From Acridotheres tristis (taxonomy: Eukaryota; Chordata; Aves; Passeriformes; Sturnidae): 64,000 nt of DNA. Of this stretch, positions 45,232 through 56,300 are shown piece by piece. The notes beneath the pieces are model-generated. The model was given only the letters and a program-made list of their open reading frames with translations, ran no database searches and had not been told where the DNA came from. The stretch is from assembly GCA_037013685.1 (NCBI GenBank), contig CM072884.1, positions 4,526,001 through 4,590,000 of the forward strand, read 5' to 3'. Each line of letters begins with the position of its first letter. Positions within the stretch are counted from its first letter, which is position 1. The translations under genes and the position numbers were made by a program.

Positions 45232-48200
45232 TTATTTGTGCATTAAGCCTTCTGAATTGGTTTCTGGAACTCTGTTAAAAGCAGGGTTTTCAATATGCTA
45301 GTTGTCACTGAACTTTTATGTTGGCTTATTTTGCATGTATTTTGCATCTCTATTCTCTTTGCTTGGCGCTGAAAGTTAGAAATTAACCTGAAAAACACAC
45401 ATTGAGACTTCACTGACTTCTCCAGATTTTATTTTTTTTTAGGTCTGAGAACACAAAGCTCTCTTCATAGCACCTCCTCTAGTCCCATCAAGGGGAGGGA
45501 AGATTCCCAGAGGACTGACTTCTGGATCAGCCTTTGTACTGAGATCTCAGTTCCTTGGAATGCAGTGACTGCACTAGCTTATATGGATGAGGGGTGTGGA
45601 GCCTCCTTCCTGTTTCTAGGCTCTTGCTAATAAAGAGTGTGCCCACATTCTCAGACAGGGCCCTAATCACCAGCCTTAGCCTAATCTCTTAATTAATTCC
45701 TGTTAATGTAAATGGACTCGAAAAGATTCTTTCAGCTGTAGTGTTCAAGAAATTAGAAGTCCTTTTTTGAAGAGACAGTGTGTTGCTTCTTTCATGGTCT
45801 GATATAATGACAACACTGTCTTGCTATATGAGAAGGATTTGCCACATCCTATGGTGCTCACTCCTTATCCCTGGATTACAGATTATTTTAAATCAACTCA
45901 GGATAATAGGTGACAGCTCAGTGTATATTATAAGTAGCATTTCAGTCTAGCATGGCAGAGACCTCCTGGCCTCTTGTTTCCACAATTTCTGTGTCTCAGA
46001 ATGGCCTAAAGTCAAGGTTGGGTTATACACCTTGCGTAATAAAAGGCAACAATATGTGAAGTTTTGGGACCTGCCAAAGAAATGCACTGTTCCTACTTCT
46101 GATTTAATCTGATTTATTCTCATTGCATGGATGTCCTACTCATTGCAATCCAGGTCAGAAAAGGATTTGAGCCTGTTACTGATGTGGGAAGACAGCAGTC
46201 CTACAGGTAAAAAACACAAAGAAGAGCTCAGATTGAGTTTACTGAAAAAAAGCAAGCTCCCAAAATGGGTGTAACTGGTCAGTATAAAAAGAGTGAAGCT
46301 GGAGCAGGATAAGTATCACAGAATTGGACCTGCCTATGTTATAAGCAGAGGCTCCCCTCTCTCGTGACTTCAATTTTGCCTAGGAGAATTCATATAAAAA
46401 CAAATAAATGCCAAGAGAAATGTTTCTATTGTTTTCCTTCTCTGTATCTAATGAAATCTGTTCCTTTAAAACAGAGCAATATCCTCCCTTATGATTTTTT
46501 GCAGTCACAACGCAGAAAGAGAGAAAACCTGAAAGCAAAATTGACTCCTTTTGATTTTTCCTAGTTCAAGAGAGGAGACGTGCCAGTGGGAAGGAGAATA
46601 AAAATCACACCGAGTAAATCTGGATTTTAAACTGCCTCTAATGATCAACAGCACTCATACAAATATTTATTTCTAGTTTTATAGTTTATTTGTGTTAAAG
46701 CTGACAGCAGATTTTTAATTTGATATTCAGTCTTGCTTATATACAAATATGTATCTTTTATATTGGCTATTTAATTAATCACTTCTATAGGAGTTCAGAG
46801 TGCAAGTTGTTGGGGGCATAATTTTGTCATGTACTGCTTTAGAATGTATTTTCTGCTCCCCAATTCTTTAGTTGCTGAGGTACTAGAGATCAAATCCTGT
46901 CTGCACTCAAGTTGACAAGAAAATATCCAGTAGTTTCAATAGGGTGTTGATTTTATCCTTACTGTTCATGCCATAGTGGGAGCTGCCATAACATCTAACA
47001 TCAGATCTTTAACATCTCTCCAGCTCTTTGAAGTGCAGCCCCTCATATTTCATTCACCATTTCTACCAAGAAGCAACAGAGGGACTGCAGCCCTGCTGCT
47101 GGAAGTGTGAGAGGGAGGCAGGAGGTAGGAGGATGTGTCATTTACTGCCTAACAGGTTGGATAACCTTTTTGCATGTGGTTTGCTCATGTGGTGACAGCA
47201 AGATGATGTGCAACCCACAGCCACAGGCAGCCTTCTGCAACCTGCCTGCTTTGCAGCTATTATGGCTCTAACCTGTGAGACCATCAATCATCTAGAGATA
47301 ACGCTGCTAAATCTGTGCATATGCATGGAAATATCACAACACATGGGGGTTTTCCTCGTGTGTCTAGTGCTCAAAAATTCCACCAAATTTCAACAAGAGC
47401 TCAGCATGTAGCATGCTTATGAGTTCTTAAGGAGTTAGGAACCAAAGTTCAGGCAGTCAGATTTGAAAAATCTAGTCAGTCTTTGAATGATGTGCTCTGT
47501 TGAAAGGAATCTAGTCTAAAGATGCTCACGAAGTTTGAGAGTTTATGATGTAAAGAAACCTGTAGCGTGTGGTGTGTGCTTTCTTCTTTTCCTGGATTTC
47601 ATTACGCCTTCCTGCCTAACAGAACAGCTGTAACATTAAACCCATTGAAATTTGTAAAGTGCTTAGAAATCCACTGAAGGGAGGCTGTGGAGGAGTAAAA
47701 GGTACTCAATTTTCATTGCTGTTCTATCGAGCAAGAGAGTTTCCAGTGTCTTAATAATAAATAAGAATAAATAACTGCAAATGTAGAATCTGTTCTATGC
47801 TCATTAATAGGTACCTTTGGGTCTGTGGTTGAGGAGAATCTCTTTTAAGGAGAAGGTGAGTATAGATTTGAAGATTTGAATTCATATTTCAATATCCTCT
47901 TTACGGCCATGGCTTGAAGCATTGGGGTGTGCTTTAGCAGTGTATGAACATCATCCAGGTCTACTGGAATTTGCATAATAGCGGCAGATTGTTTGACCAT
48001 TTTCTCCTGTCAGATTTCAACTAGATTTTCAAATAAATAATTCGCCAATATTTTTTCCTCATGGTTTGGTTAGCTCAAGAGCCAGCTGAAGAATATTCAT
48101 CAAATAAATTACTCACTTTTTCCTCATCAATCTGCAAATAATTTATTCACAAATACTTTTACATGAGGCAGCCAGCTCTAGCCAGGACAAATCAAGGTAA

Positions 48201-49929
48201 TTTCCTACGCTTTTGATCACATGCCAGTAGGACTTTATCTTGGACAGCTCAATAGAGACAGGTTTTAATGCATAATACATAAATGGGTAAGCTGAGTTTT
48301 TCACAGTTCTTTGTGAGCTCTCTACTATTGGCCATATTTCTGTTCAGCTGCTAAAGGGGAATGACAGAGGGGCATATATTTTCCATCCAGGTAGGCTCGG
48401 GAACATTTCACAAAACCGAGTGTACAGCTCCGAGGGTGTGGGGCTCACATCAGCCACAATTGTGATGGAGCAGCCCCTGGGCTGGAACAGGCAGTCTGTT
48501 CACTGGAGCAAGGCAAAATTTAACAAGAGTTGAGAAGAGGAAATGAAGACCAGTATTGTGCCTGCTTGGAAACAAAAAGGGAACCTAGGGGCGGAATGAA
48601 ATCAAGCAACGTGGAATTTCACCAGCATGCTGGGCATCAAGTTCCTAGCTCTTGGAAGAAGGGTCTTTAAATGAGATGGCACATCCCTGCACGGATGTCT
48701 CCAGGACAAGGTTTGTGCCGTGGCTCCCTTTCCCCAGGGTTCTCATGCAAAGAGTTTGGAAGCCACTGTGAGCCCCCTTCCTGCCTTAGAGGCTGCAGTG
48801 CTGCTGACAGGGCAGTCGAGCATGGCCTTGCCTGTCTGTCTGCCTACGCCTCTCGTTTGCTGTGGAGAGCTCCTGGCTAGCACACACCGGGCAATGGCAC
48901 CGAAAGATTTCTCCCCTGGTTAAGGTTTGCAGCCTGCAATCTGCACTGCATGAGAGGAGCACTTTTGCATCTCTGCCTCTGAGCAGGGTGCTGGGTCCTT
49001 ATCAGGCTGGGTCCTTCTGCTGTTATCAGCTCTTCTAAATGTTTTTTACTCTTGCAGTCCGTGCTAGATGTGGGCTTCATACACAGACATTTCACACCTT
49101 TCTTTTGCATTTCCACACCATTTCTTTTGCTGCTCCGGCAACAAGGTGAGGAGAACAAAAGTTGTTTATCCATGTTTGCCAAGAGAGAAACTTTGCAAAA
49201 GCTAGCAAGTGTGTGTTGGGGGAGTGGTGCAAGCAGGGAGTGGTTGCGTGTGGGCTTCTTTAGCATCAGGGTGTGTTCATGTTTCATGAACCTGTGCATG
49301 CATAATAATGTGTTTTAATATAACACTCTAGTCTTGATCCTTCCCCGAAATTCTGCTGGCTAACCTAGTTACCCCCAAATGAGAGACACTTTCAGCCTAT
49401 ACATTATGCAGAAATGTAGGTATGAAGAAAGGTAAGCAAGTATTTTTACAGCATCATCAATAAATAAATATATGCTATCTACTCAAATCAACAACATGCT
49501 AAACGCTGAAAGTCAAATGGGATGCCTTCCTGAGAAACAAACAACTGACCATGTATTTACTCTGCAGCTCATGAATAAACATGGAAAGTGCACAAAAACA
49601 GAGGAAGATATTTGTCTCAACTTGGAGAAAGCTTCTGGCTCAGACTGGCTCTCATAGCTGAACGATACAAAATGGAATTGGCAAGGGGGAAAAATGACAT
49701 AATCACATACATGTAACAATCCATTGAAAGTAGGACACACAAAAAGGAGAAGAAAACAGGCTTTGAAGGAGAAGGTAGACTAACACAGTGGTCAGCTTCA
49801 GACCTGCTCTTTCTGTGCTGCCGATTTATCAGCCTTGGAGAAAGGGCTCTCAAATTGAATGAGGGATCCCAGACATCTGCTTAAATTGTCACAACGTTAC
49901 ACAATGTATTTTAACACGTCCTGCTGCAA
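45232..49929. other. AT-rich intergenic tract, no gene recognised
   Basis: Contains a degenerate repeated motif CAAATAAAT...TTTTTCCTCAT at 48,030-48,165 and a few MIR-like words (GTAAAGTGCTTAG at about 47.66 kb). No coding signature was seen. Confidence 0.55.
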
Positions 49930-50640
49930 GGCCATGTACTGAGGAGGGAAGAGCATAGTGATGAATGGCAGGATAAAGATGCTCTCAGGAAAAACACAGA
50001 CGCAGAAAGAGATTTGGGGACTCCACATGGATAATGAAATCCACAAGCTTTTTGTACAGCACAGGAAACGGTCTACTTCCATTTTTAGTTATGAGAGAAG
50101 GGGAAAAACAATGGCTGAGAAATTACTTACTCTGTGCACAGCATGTGTGTATACACCACAATGACATTGTAGCCATGGTGGGCGCCTGCAAGTCAAAAAA
50201 ACACTTAGAAACACTTGAGTCCAAAAATCTGCAGCGACTTAAACTAAATCTTACAATGTGAGGCTTCAAAGAAAACAATCTATTCAGTTAAACAAGAAGT
50301 GATAGAAGCACCATGTATAGTGACTTATCCATGAAAATGGGACAGGTGTGCAGTTTTGTAGGCAAAGGCATAACAAGTTCTGATGTCTCAAAGTTCAAGT
50401 CAGACAAATTCAACCTTGAAAGAAGCAATTCTCTAGCAGCAAGGATAATTAAACATTGGAATAAATTAGTAGGTGGAAGAAGGCAATTGTCATTACTTGG
50501 AGTCTTTAAGACAAGATGTGTTGTCTTTTTAACTCACTTTGGATCCTGCTGCTGAGGAAAAAAAATCAATGGTTTTTGTATATGGGCCAGATTAATGGGT
50601 TATAGTGGCCATTCTGTCTGGAAGTCTGAATATATAGTGG
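49930..50640 (+). mobile_element. Ancient CR1-type LINE 3' fragment
   Basis: On the + strand, NTDAERDLG (about 49,993) is followed about 430 nt later by KFNLERSNSLAARIIKHWNK. These match the spacing and content of the CR1 C-terminal region (DAERDLGVLVD..., FFSNRVVKHWNRLP..., SLEVFK). The motif LSLLGVFKTR follows. The 3' end reads GGCCATTCTGTCTGGAAGTC TGAATATAT, like the terminal part of old CR1 copies. Stops and slips break all frames. Sequence from about 49.5 kb may also belong to it. Confidence 0.65.
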
Positions 50641-51779
50641 GGGGAAAACTGGTTCTTACTGAAGTAAAAGGGTGAGAGGTGCTTGTTGAGAACACAACCC
50701 AGGGCTCAGGAGAGCAGGGTTTCAGGACTAAAACTTGATGTAGGATCAGGAATTAACCAGTATGATGGAAGCTGACTGGTAAGGGCAAGACATCTAAACT
50801 GCTTTCTGAATTTGATGTAAGGGACACGTCTTGTTTTATGGAAGTGACGTTTTCCAGTGAAGAAAAAGTGTGTTTAGATGCTGGCTAAAGGAGGGAGAGC
50901 AGGATGACTGGAAATAGGCAGCAAGAACAAGCAGGGATATGAGGGCATTGTGAACATATTTGAAGACAAATTTGTTTTGATCAGGCTGGTTTTTTTCTCA
51001 GTCACATTTGTGAATTCAGCCTCATTTGCTGTCTGGGAGCTGAGAGAACTTCAGTCGTGCACAGGACCAAGTGTCCCCCAGACAGCTCGTGGCTGCAGCT
51101 CTGCAAAGAGGTTGATCTACTCCATGCAGGAGCTCAGGTAACTGTGGTTGGAGGGTGAAAGTTCTCATCATCAGTTTTAGGAGGCTCTCATTTCCTATCA
51201 GGCAACACCCTCCCTCCCATAAAGCATAAGAGAAGGAATAACAAAGTCCAGCCTGATAATCATGCTCAGTCAAGAACACAGCACACACTTCCTGCTATTG
51301 GGAGTGAACAACCTCGCCCAAACCAAGTCATGCTGAAGATGGTAGAATAAACCCTAAACCAGCCATTTTGTGCAAGAGCTGCTGCCCCAAACCATGCATA
51401 GGCTCCAGAGATTCCCCACACAGGGAAATGTGTAACACGGATCCCTCTCTATCATGGAGCCTGGACAACAGACAGCAAGACTTGTCCAAGGAGGGCACAG
51501 ATTTCACAGAGAATGTGCCAAGGGGACTGAAAGAGCAGATAACTGTGCAAGTTACTAGAGAGCCGCCCAGTGCCTCCGCTCTTTGTTTTTACAAACAAAC
51601 AGGAAATTGAATCCCCGAGCAAACAAAAATCTCCGAGCAGGTTGGTAAGAAAGGCAGCGGAGCTGGTGGCACGAATGTCGTGAATGTGGTGCTGCAGCAG
51701 CACCTTATTGGGTAAACTGGGATCTCAGGCAGGGGAAAAGAGACCGAGTCTCAAAGAAGGGCAATGCTGCCTGGCACCA
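50641..51779. other. Intergenic, upstream flank of the PTGFRN-like promoter
   Basis: No gene was recognised. CpGs start to appear from about 51.55 kb towards the island. Confidence 0.55.
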
Positions 51780-53300
51780 GTGCGGGAGGCAACGGTGGCC
51801 TCGCCCACGAAGCGACTGGGGCATAGCGTGTCTGCTCTGTCCCTCTCCTAACCCGGGCCATGAGCAGGGTGACACGGCCGCAGTTCAGGCAGGCCCGTGC
51901 AAGGGTAGAGGACACGATGGGCACACCCGGCACTGGTTCTTTTAGGCTACACATGGATGGAAAGGAGCACGAGTGGCGCCGATGCCCGGGGCGGTCCGCA
52001 GCCCAGCCGGCAGCCCGCGGCTGGGGCTGTGTTGGGGACCAGCAGTGACCCCACATGCGGTGGCTCCGTGCGCAGGGATGGGAGCACAGCGGACACGGGG
52101 GGACCCCACCCCCGTAAGGCGGGACAGCAACGAGCGACCAAGCAGCGCCCCAGCCCCACGCTGCCCAAGGGCCGCTGCCGGGGGTCCAGGGAACGCTCCC
52201 GGCCGGGCGAGCCCACCCTCCCCGCACCGAGGCTTTCCCGGGCCACGTGTGCGCGGCGGCGGCGGCCGCGGCGGGAAGAAGGGAGGGAGGCGGCCAGGGC
52301 AGCGCCGTCCTCCGCCGGGCCGCGCTCGGCGAGGCGCTCCCCACGCCCCGGGGCCGGCGGCCTCGCTCTCCTCCCTCCCGCCTGAGGGGAAGGGGCTGGG
52401 CCGGGCCGGACCCCGCGCCGCCTCCGCTACCTGCGGGCGGGGGCGGGCTCTGGGAAAGTTTGTGTCTGTGGTTGGCTGCGCCGCGCGGCGCGGCCGGTCG
52501 GGGCGGGCGGGCGGCTCCGTGCGCTCGCAGGGCAGCGAGCGGCCGGGCCGAGGAGAGCTGCGGCCGCCGGTCCCGCCGGGCCAGCACAGCCTAGGGAGAG
52601 GCGCCGCGCAGCCCCGCCAGCATGGGGCACCGCGGGGAGAGAGCGTCCTGCCTGCCTCTGCTCCTCCTCGTCCTGCTGCTGCTCGGTGAGCCCGGGGTGC
52701 GCGGCGGGGAGGGCGGCCGGGGGGTGCTCAGCCTTGCCCGCAGGTAGCGCGGCGGGGCTGGGAGGGAGCCGGCAGCCGGGCCGGACCGGGCCGTGCCCGC
52801 CCGGGGCGCGGCGGAGCCCGGCCGAGCGCTGCCCTCGGTGGGGCCGGGCTGTGCCGCCTGCCCGCCGGGCTGTGCCGGAACCGGCCCCCGCTGCTCCCTG
52901 CAGGGCATCGCTGCCGGGCATCTCCCCGAAACTTTAGGGGGCCTCCCCGGAGCGGGGGTGGGTCCGGGGGCTCCCCGCCGAGAGGGGCTCTGGCAGGCTC
53001 CGGGGGAACGTGGCGGTGCAGCCGTAGTTGCTGGTGAAGGACCCGGTGCGTGGGCTGTGGTGGCGGTGAGGTGAGAGCGCTCTTTCGCTCCCGAACCTCA
53101 CCTGGCGGAGGTGAAGCCGCTCCTTGGGGCGGGGACCCTCCTTCTGCCTGTCCCCCGGGAAGCGGCTGGGGTGCTCCGGGCGCACGGGGTGCGGGGCAAG
53201 CAGCGCTCCCCCATCGCCCTCCCCGCCGGGCTCCCCGGGGTTCGCTGCCTCTGCCGGGAAGTTCTCCCGCTAGGAGATAGCGTGTAATTGTGGAGGTGAT
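51780..53300 (+). promoter_or_regulatory. PTGFRN: CpG-island promoter of the PTGFRN-like gene
   Basis: About 1.5 kb of very GC- and CpG-rich DNA surrounds the first coding exon. Visible sites include a CACGTG E-box (52244-52249), a GGC-repeat run (about 52,250-52,275) and Sp1-type GGGCGG boxes at 52435, 52441 and 52501. No TATA box is evident, as expected for a broad CpG promoter. The transcription start is not determinable, but probably lies within about 400 nt upstream of the ATG at 52622. Long open frames on both strands here reflect GC bias. Confidence 0.85.
52622..52685 (+). CDS. PTGFRN: PTGFRN-like gene, first coding exon (signal peptide)
   Basis: The ATG at 52622 has a good context (GCCAGCATGG). 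It encodes MGHRGERASCLPLLLLVLLL followed by L and one base of the next codon, then a CG/GTGAGC donor. This is a signal peptide with a basic N-terminus and a Leu/Val core, ending in phase 1 so that it can join an Ig-domain exon. Human PTGFRN (FPRP/CD9P-1/EWI-F), a large Ig-superfamily tetraspanin partner, has the same kind of first exon starting MG-R, and is the next gene downstream of CD2 in the same orientation. The next exon (first Ig V-type domain) is not in the window. The call rests on synteny, exon form and the CpG island rather than on a long protein match; another Ig-family gene is possible. Confidence 0.68.
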
Positions 53301-56300
53301 GGTTTACGGCGCGTTCAGGTAATTGTGTAGCTGTCGTTAGCGTGACATGTGGCATTGTTCCTTACTGGTGTCAGTGCCAGCCAGGCAGCGTGCAGGAATA
53401 AAGACGAGCAAGCGCTACACAAAAAGGGTGGATGGTGGGTTGTCGTGGGAATTTTTTTTTCCTTTTTTTTTTTAAAATTTTTTTTCCCCCCCCCGACGTT
53501 GTACTTGTAGCATTGCTGCTAACCCTGTTACAGAAGTAGCAGTGAGTGTAAAAGTAGAGAACCAGAAGACTGTTCGGGTAGATAGCTCTGTGTTGTAGTA
53601 TTTCAGTGGCTTTGTGTCGGCTCTGGGCAGCCAGGAGGACATCAGGGTGCTGGTGAGCAAGCATATCCCACAAGTTACTCTACTTAGTTCATGATTCAGA
53701 ACATTTGATTAATTGCAGGTAGTAAATGGGAGCCTTTTCCAGATTTCAGGTGGAAGGAGTAACTAAACAGTGCCCCAGCCCCACACTGCCAACACTCCTC
53801 TTTAAACAAAACTCTATTCGCTGACTTAGTTTGTGCTTGTACTTTTGACTTTGTTGTGACTTTTTTCCCCCCTTGTGTCTGCCAGAGCACTTTCCTCATT
53901 GTTTGGCTGTTGAATCTTTCATAGCCAGGTCTGCAGAGCTGAGAGTTGCCGTAGAAAAGTCAGTTTCCTAAAGCTGGTCTTGTCCCAGTCTTTTTCCTGA
54001 GGCTGCTTGCAGGCTATTGGGGCAGAGGGTGTTCTGTCTACAAGATCCTACCAGACAAGGGTGTTCACTGTGCTTTCTCTTACTTGCAGCTGAAGTTAGT
54101 CATCTCGTTTATCTGTACAATATAGGCATTCTGCCAGCTGGGGAAACAGTCAAAAGCTGCAGAGCTCACCTTCAGTGTTTCTGTTTAGAAACAGAAAGGG
54201 AATAGGATTTTTCAAGAGAATGGTTTAGTAGGACAAGCGGAAAATCAAGACTCGCAGATGCTCAAGGTCATGCAGCAAAAAGTAAAAACTATTAAGGATG
54301 ACACACAACAGGAAAGTTGTTTCCTTCCTAATTCAAGATGAAATTATTAGAAGAACTTAACGTGTGCATGCAAAGATATGTGGCCATTGTTCATGATCTG
54401 GTTTGTCTAGATGTTCTGAGTTGTCTCTTGGGGATTTTTTTTTTTTTTGGTAATTGGAATGATGCTTTTAAAATTGAAAGTGTTTTTGTGTACAGAAAAA
54501 TCTCTGAACTGTAGTCTTATTTGAGGTGTGTGTTCTGATGCCATTACTTGGTCACTTCTATGAAATATTCCAAAGATTAAGAGGTTTGGAAAGTAGTCAT
54601 TCCCTCACTCTGGGTGGGAGAAGTATGCCTCTGTAAATGATTTCAAGCAGCTCTTTAATGGAGAGATGGGTTGGAGCTTTTGCTGCAAGTGTTGAGGAAT
54701 TGTTGTATAAAGGATGTGGAGGGAAGGGGCTGAAGTATAGACAAGTTTATCACTTGTGTGTACTTACACTTGACTGTTTTCTTCAGATATTTACAAAAAA
54801 CCCAGCAAAAGGATGCAAATGGCTGAAGTATTTGGCTGTGACAAATATAATCTTTTTAGTAAGGAGATTGTGGGATCCTGATACTGAGGCTTGATCTAGT
54901 CTCTGTTTTCTTCTGTCGTCTGGTGTGGTTAGATCCTGAGAAAGGAGGGCACTGTGAGAGCATTTTGCTCTGTCTGTTTCATGTGTGATTTCACTCTGCA
55001 GCCAATCTACCTAATCAACCTGTGAAATGCTCTGGAAACCGAAACATCTCTCCTAGGACAAGACAGCAAAAAAAACAAAACAAGTATGTGATTGTTACCA
55101 GGGCTCGGACAGTAAAGTAAACAATAAGCATTCCACCTCCTGGATTTTTTTTCCTGGTTCTTGTTTGAGGTTCAAGGTAATAATTTCAGTGGATCTGCAA
55201 AGGAAAAACAAACTTTTTGTTTAAATGCTATGGGGCGTGAGGAGAGCATGTACTCAGTAGATCCTGGGGGAAAACCACTGATAATGGGTTTCCCAGAGAT
55301 GACCTTTTTCTTCCTCACCTTTTAGACCTGTGTGGCACTCACTGTCTGCTATGATGAAAGTCAATTCCAGCATGCCAGAACCCCAGGAGCTGTGTGTTTA
55401 GATGAATGAAGCTGTTTCCTGCATCTCGTGTCTGAAATTATTTTTGTTTCTTTTCCTCAGAAGCTACAACAATTAGTCATTTGAATCGAGGTTTAATTCA
55501 AGCTCTGCAATAGAAGGCTTTTGGTAATTAGTGTAAGTTATTGTGATCGTGCACTTCAAGGAAAAGCGCGCTTTAATCTTTCCCTGCATTTGCAGCTAAA
55601 GTGGGAGCGTTAGAAAACGGGAGAGCCTCAAGGTTTAGGGCAGGGAGGCAATGTAAGGAGATTGCCTGCAGTTCAAGGTATGTTAGAGTGGAATTTGCTC
55701 CTTCTACCCTTGTGGTGCCTGCAGGTGAGGCCAGGGCTGGCCCTGGTGGCCTTTGCCTACCTGTTCTTGGACGGAGGCAGGCTCAGATCCCCAGTGGTAC
55801 CCAGAGGAGGCTTACAGCTAGACCTGCCTATCTCCTGTGGCTTAGGAAGTGGCTAAAAAGGCTTCCAAAGGGGAAGTGCAGAGTGCTAAGGCACTGGAAT
55901 CACGTAGTGAGCATTGGAATGGGTTGGTGAGGCACTGAAGGGCAGGTGGTGTTGCTGAGGAGGAAGCTTCCCCTGTGGCTTTGTCATGCTGATGTATTTT
56001 CTTGCTGTGTAGGCTTCGGGAACATGTGGGAATTGAAGGGAGAGCAATGCAGTTTGGTCCTTTGCATCCCTGTGTTGTGTAGGGCTGGCAGATGATAGCT
56101 TAGTCACCTTCTCTGGCTCTCTTGCATCTTTCCAAGTGCCTGGCTGGGGCTGCTTTTTAGGGAGTCTAGGTGCTTTTTCTGAAATTCTTCGACCTTGTTC
56201 CCCAGGTTTTTTGATGGCTACATTTCAGCATAGCAACAGCTTGCTCTCTTTAGGTAGCCTCTGTTGTATTTGGCTCTAATCCCTGAACTGAGGTATAAAC

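Noticed and set aside
49052..49318. Exon-like start after CTCTTGCAG at about 49.06 kb
   Set aside because: The acceptor looks good, but the following frame shows no codon bias or domain and no matching donor was convincing.
51751..52587. 278-codon minus-strand frame and several long + frames across the CpG island
   Set aside because: High GC removes stop codons in all frames. The peptides are Ala/Gly/Pro/Arg-rich with no domain. Only the ATG at 52622 has signal-peptide and splice support.
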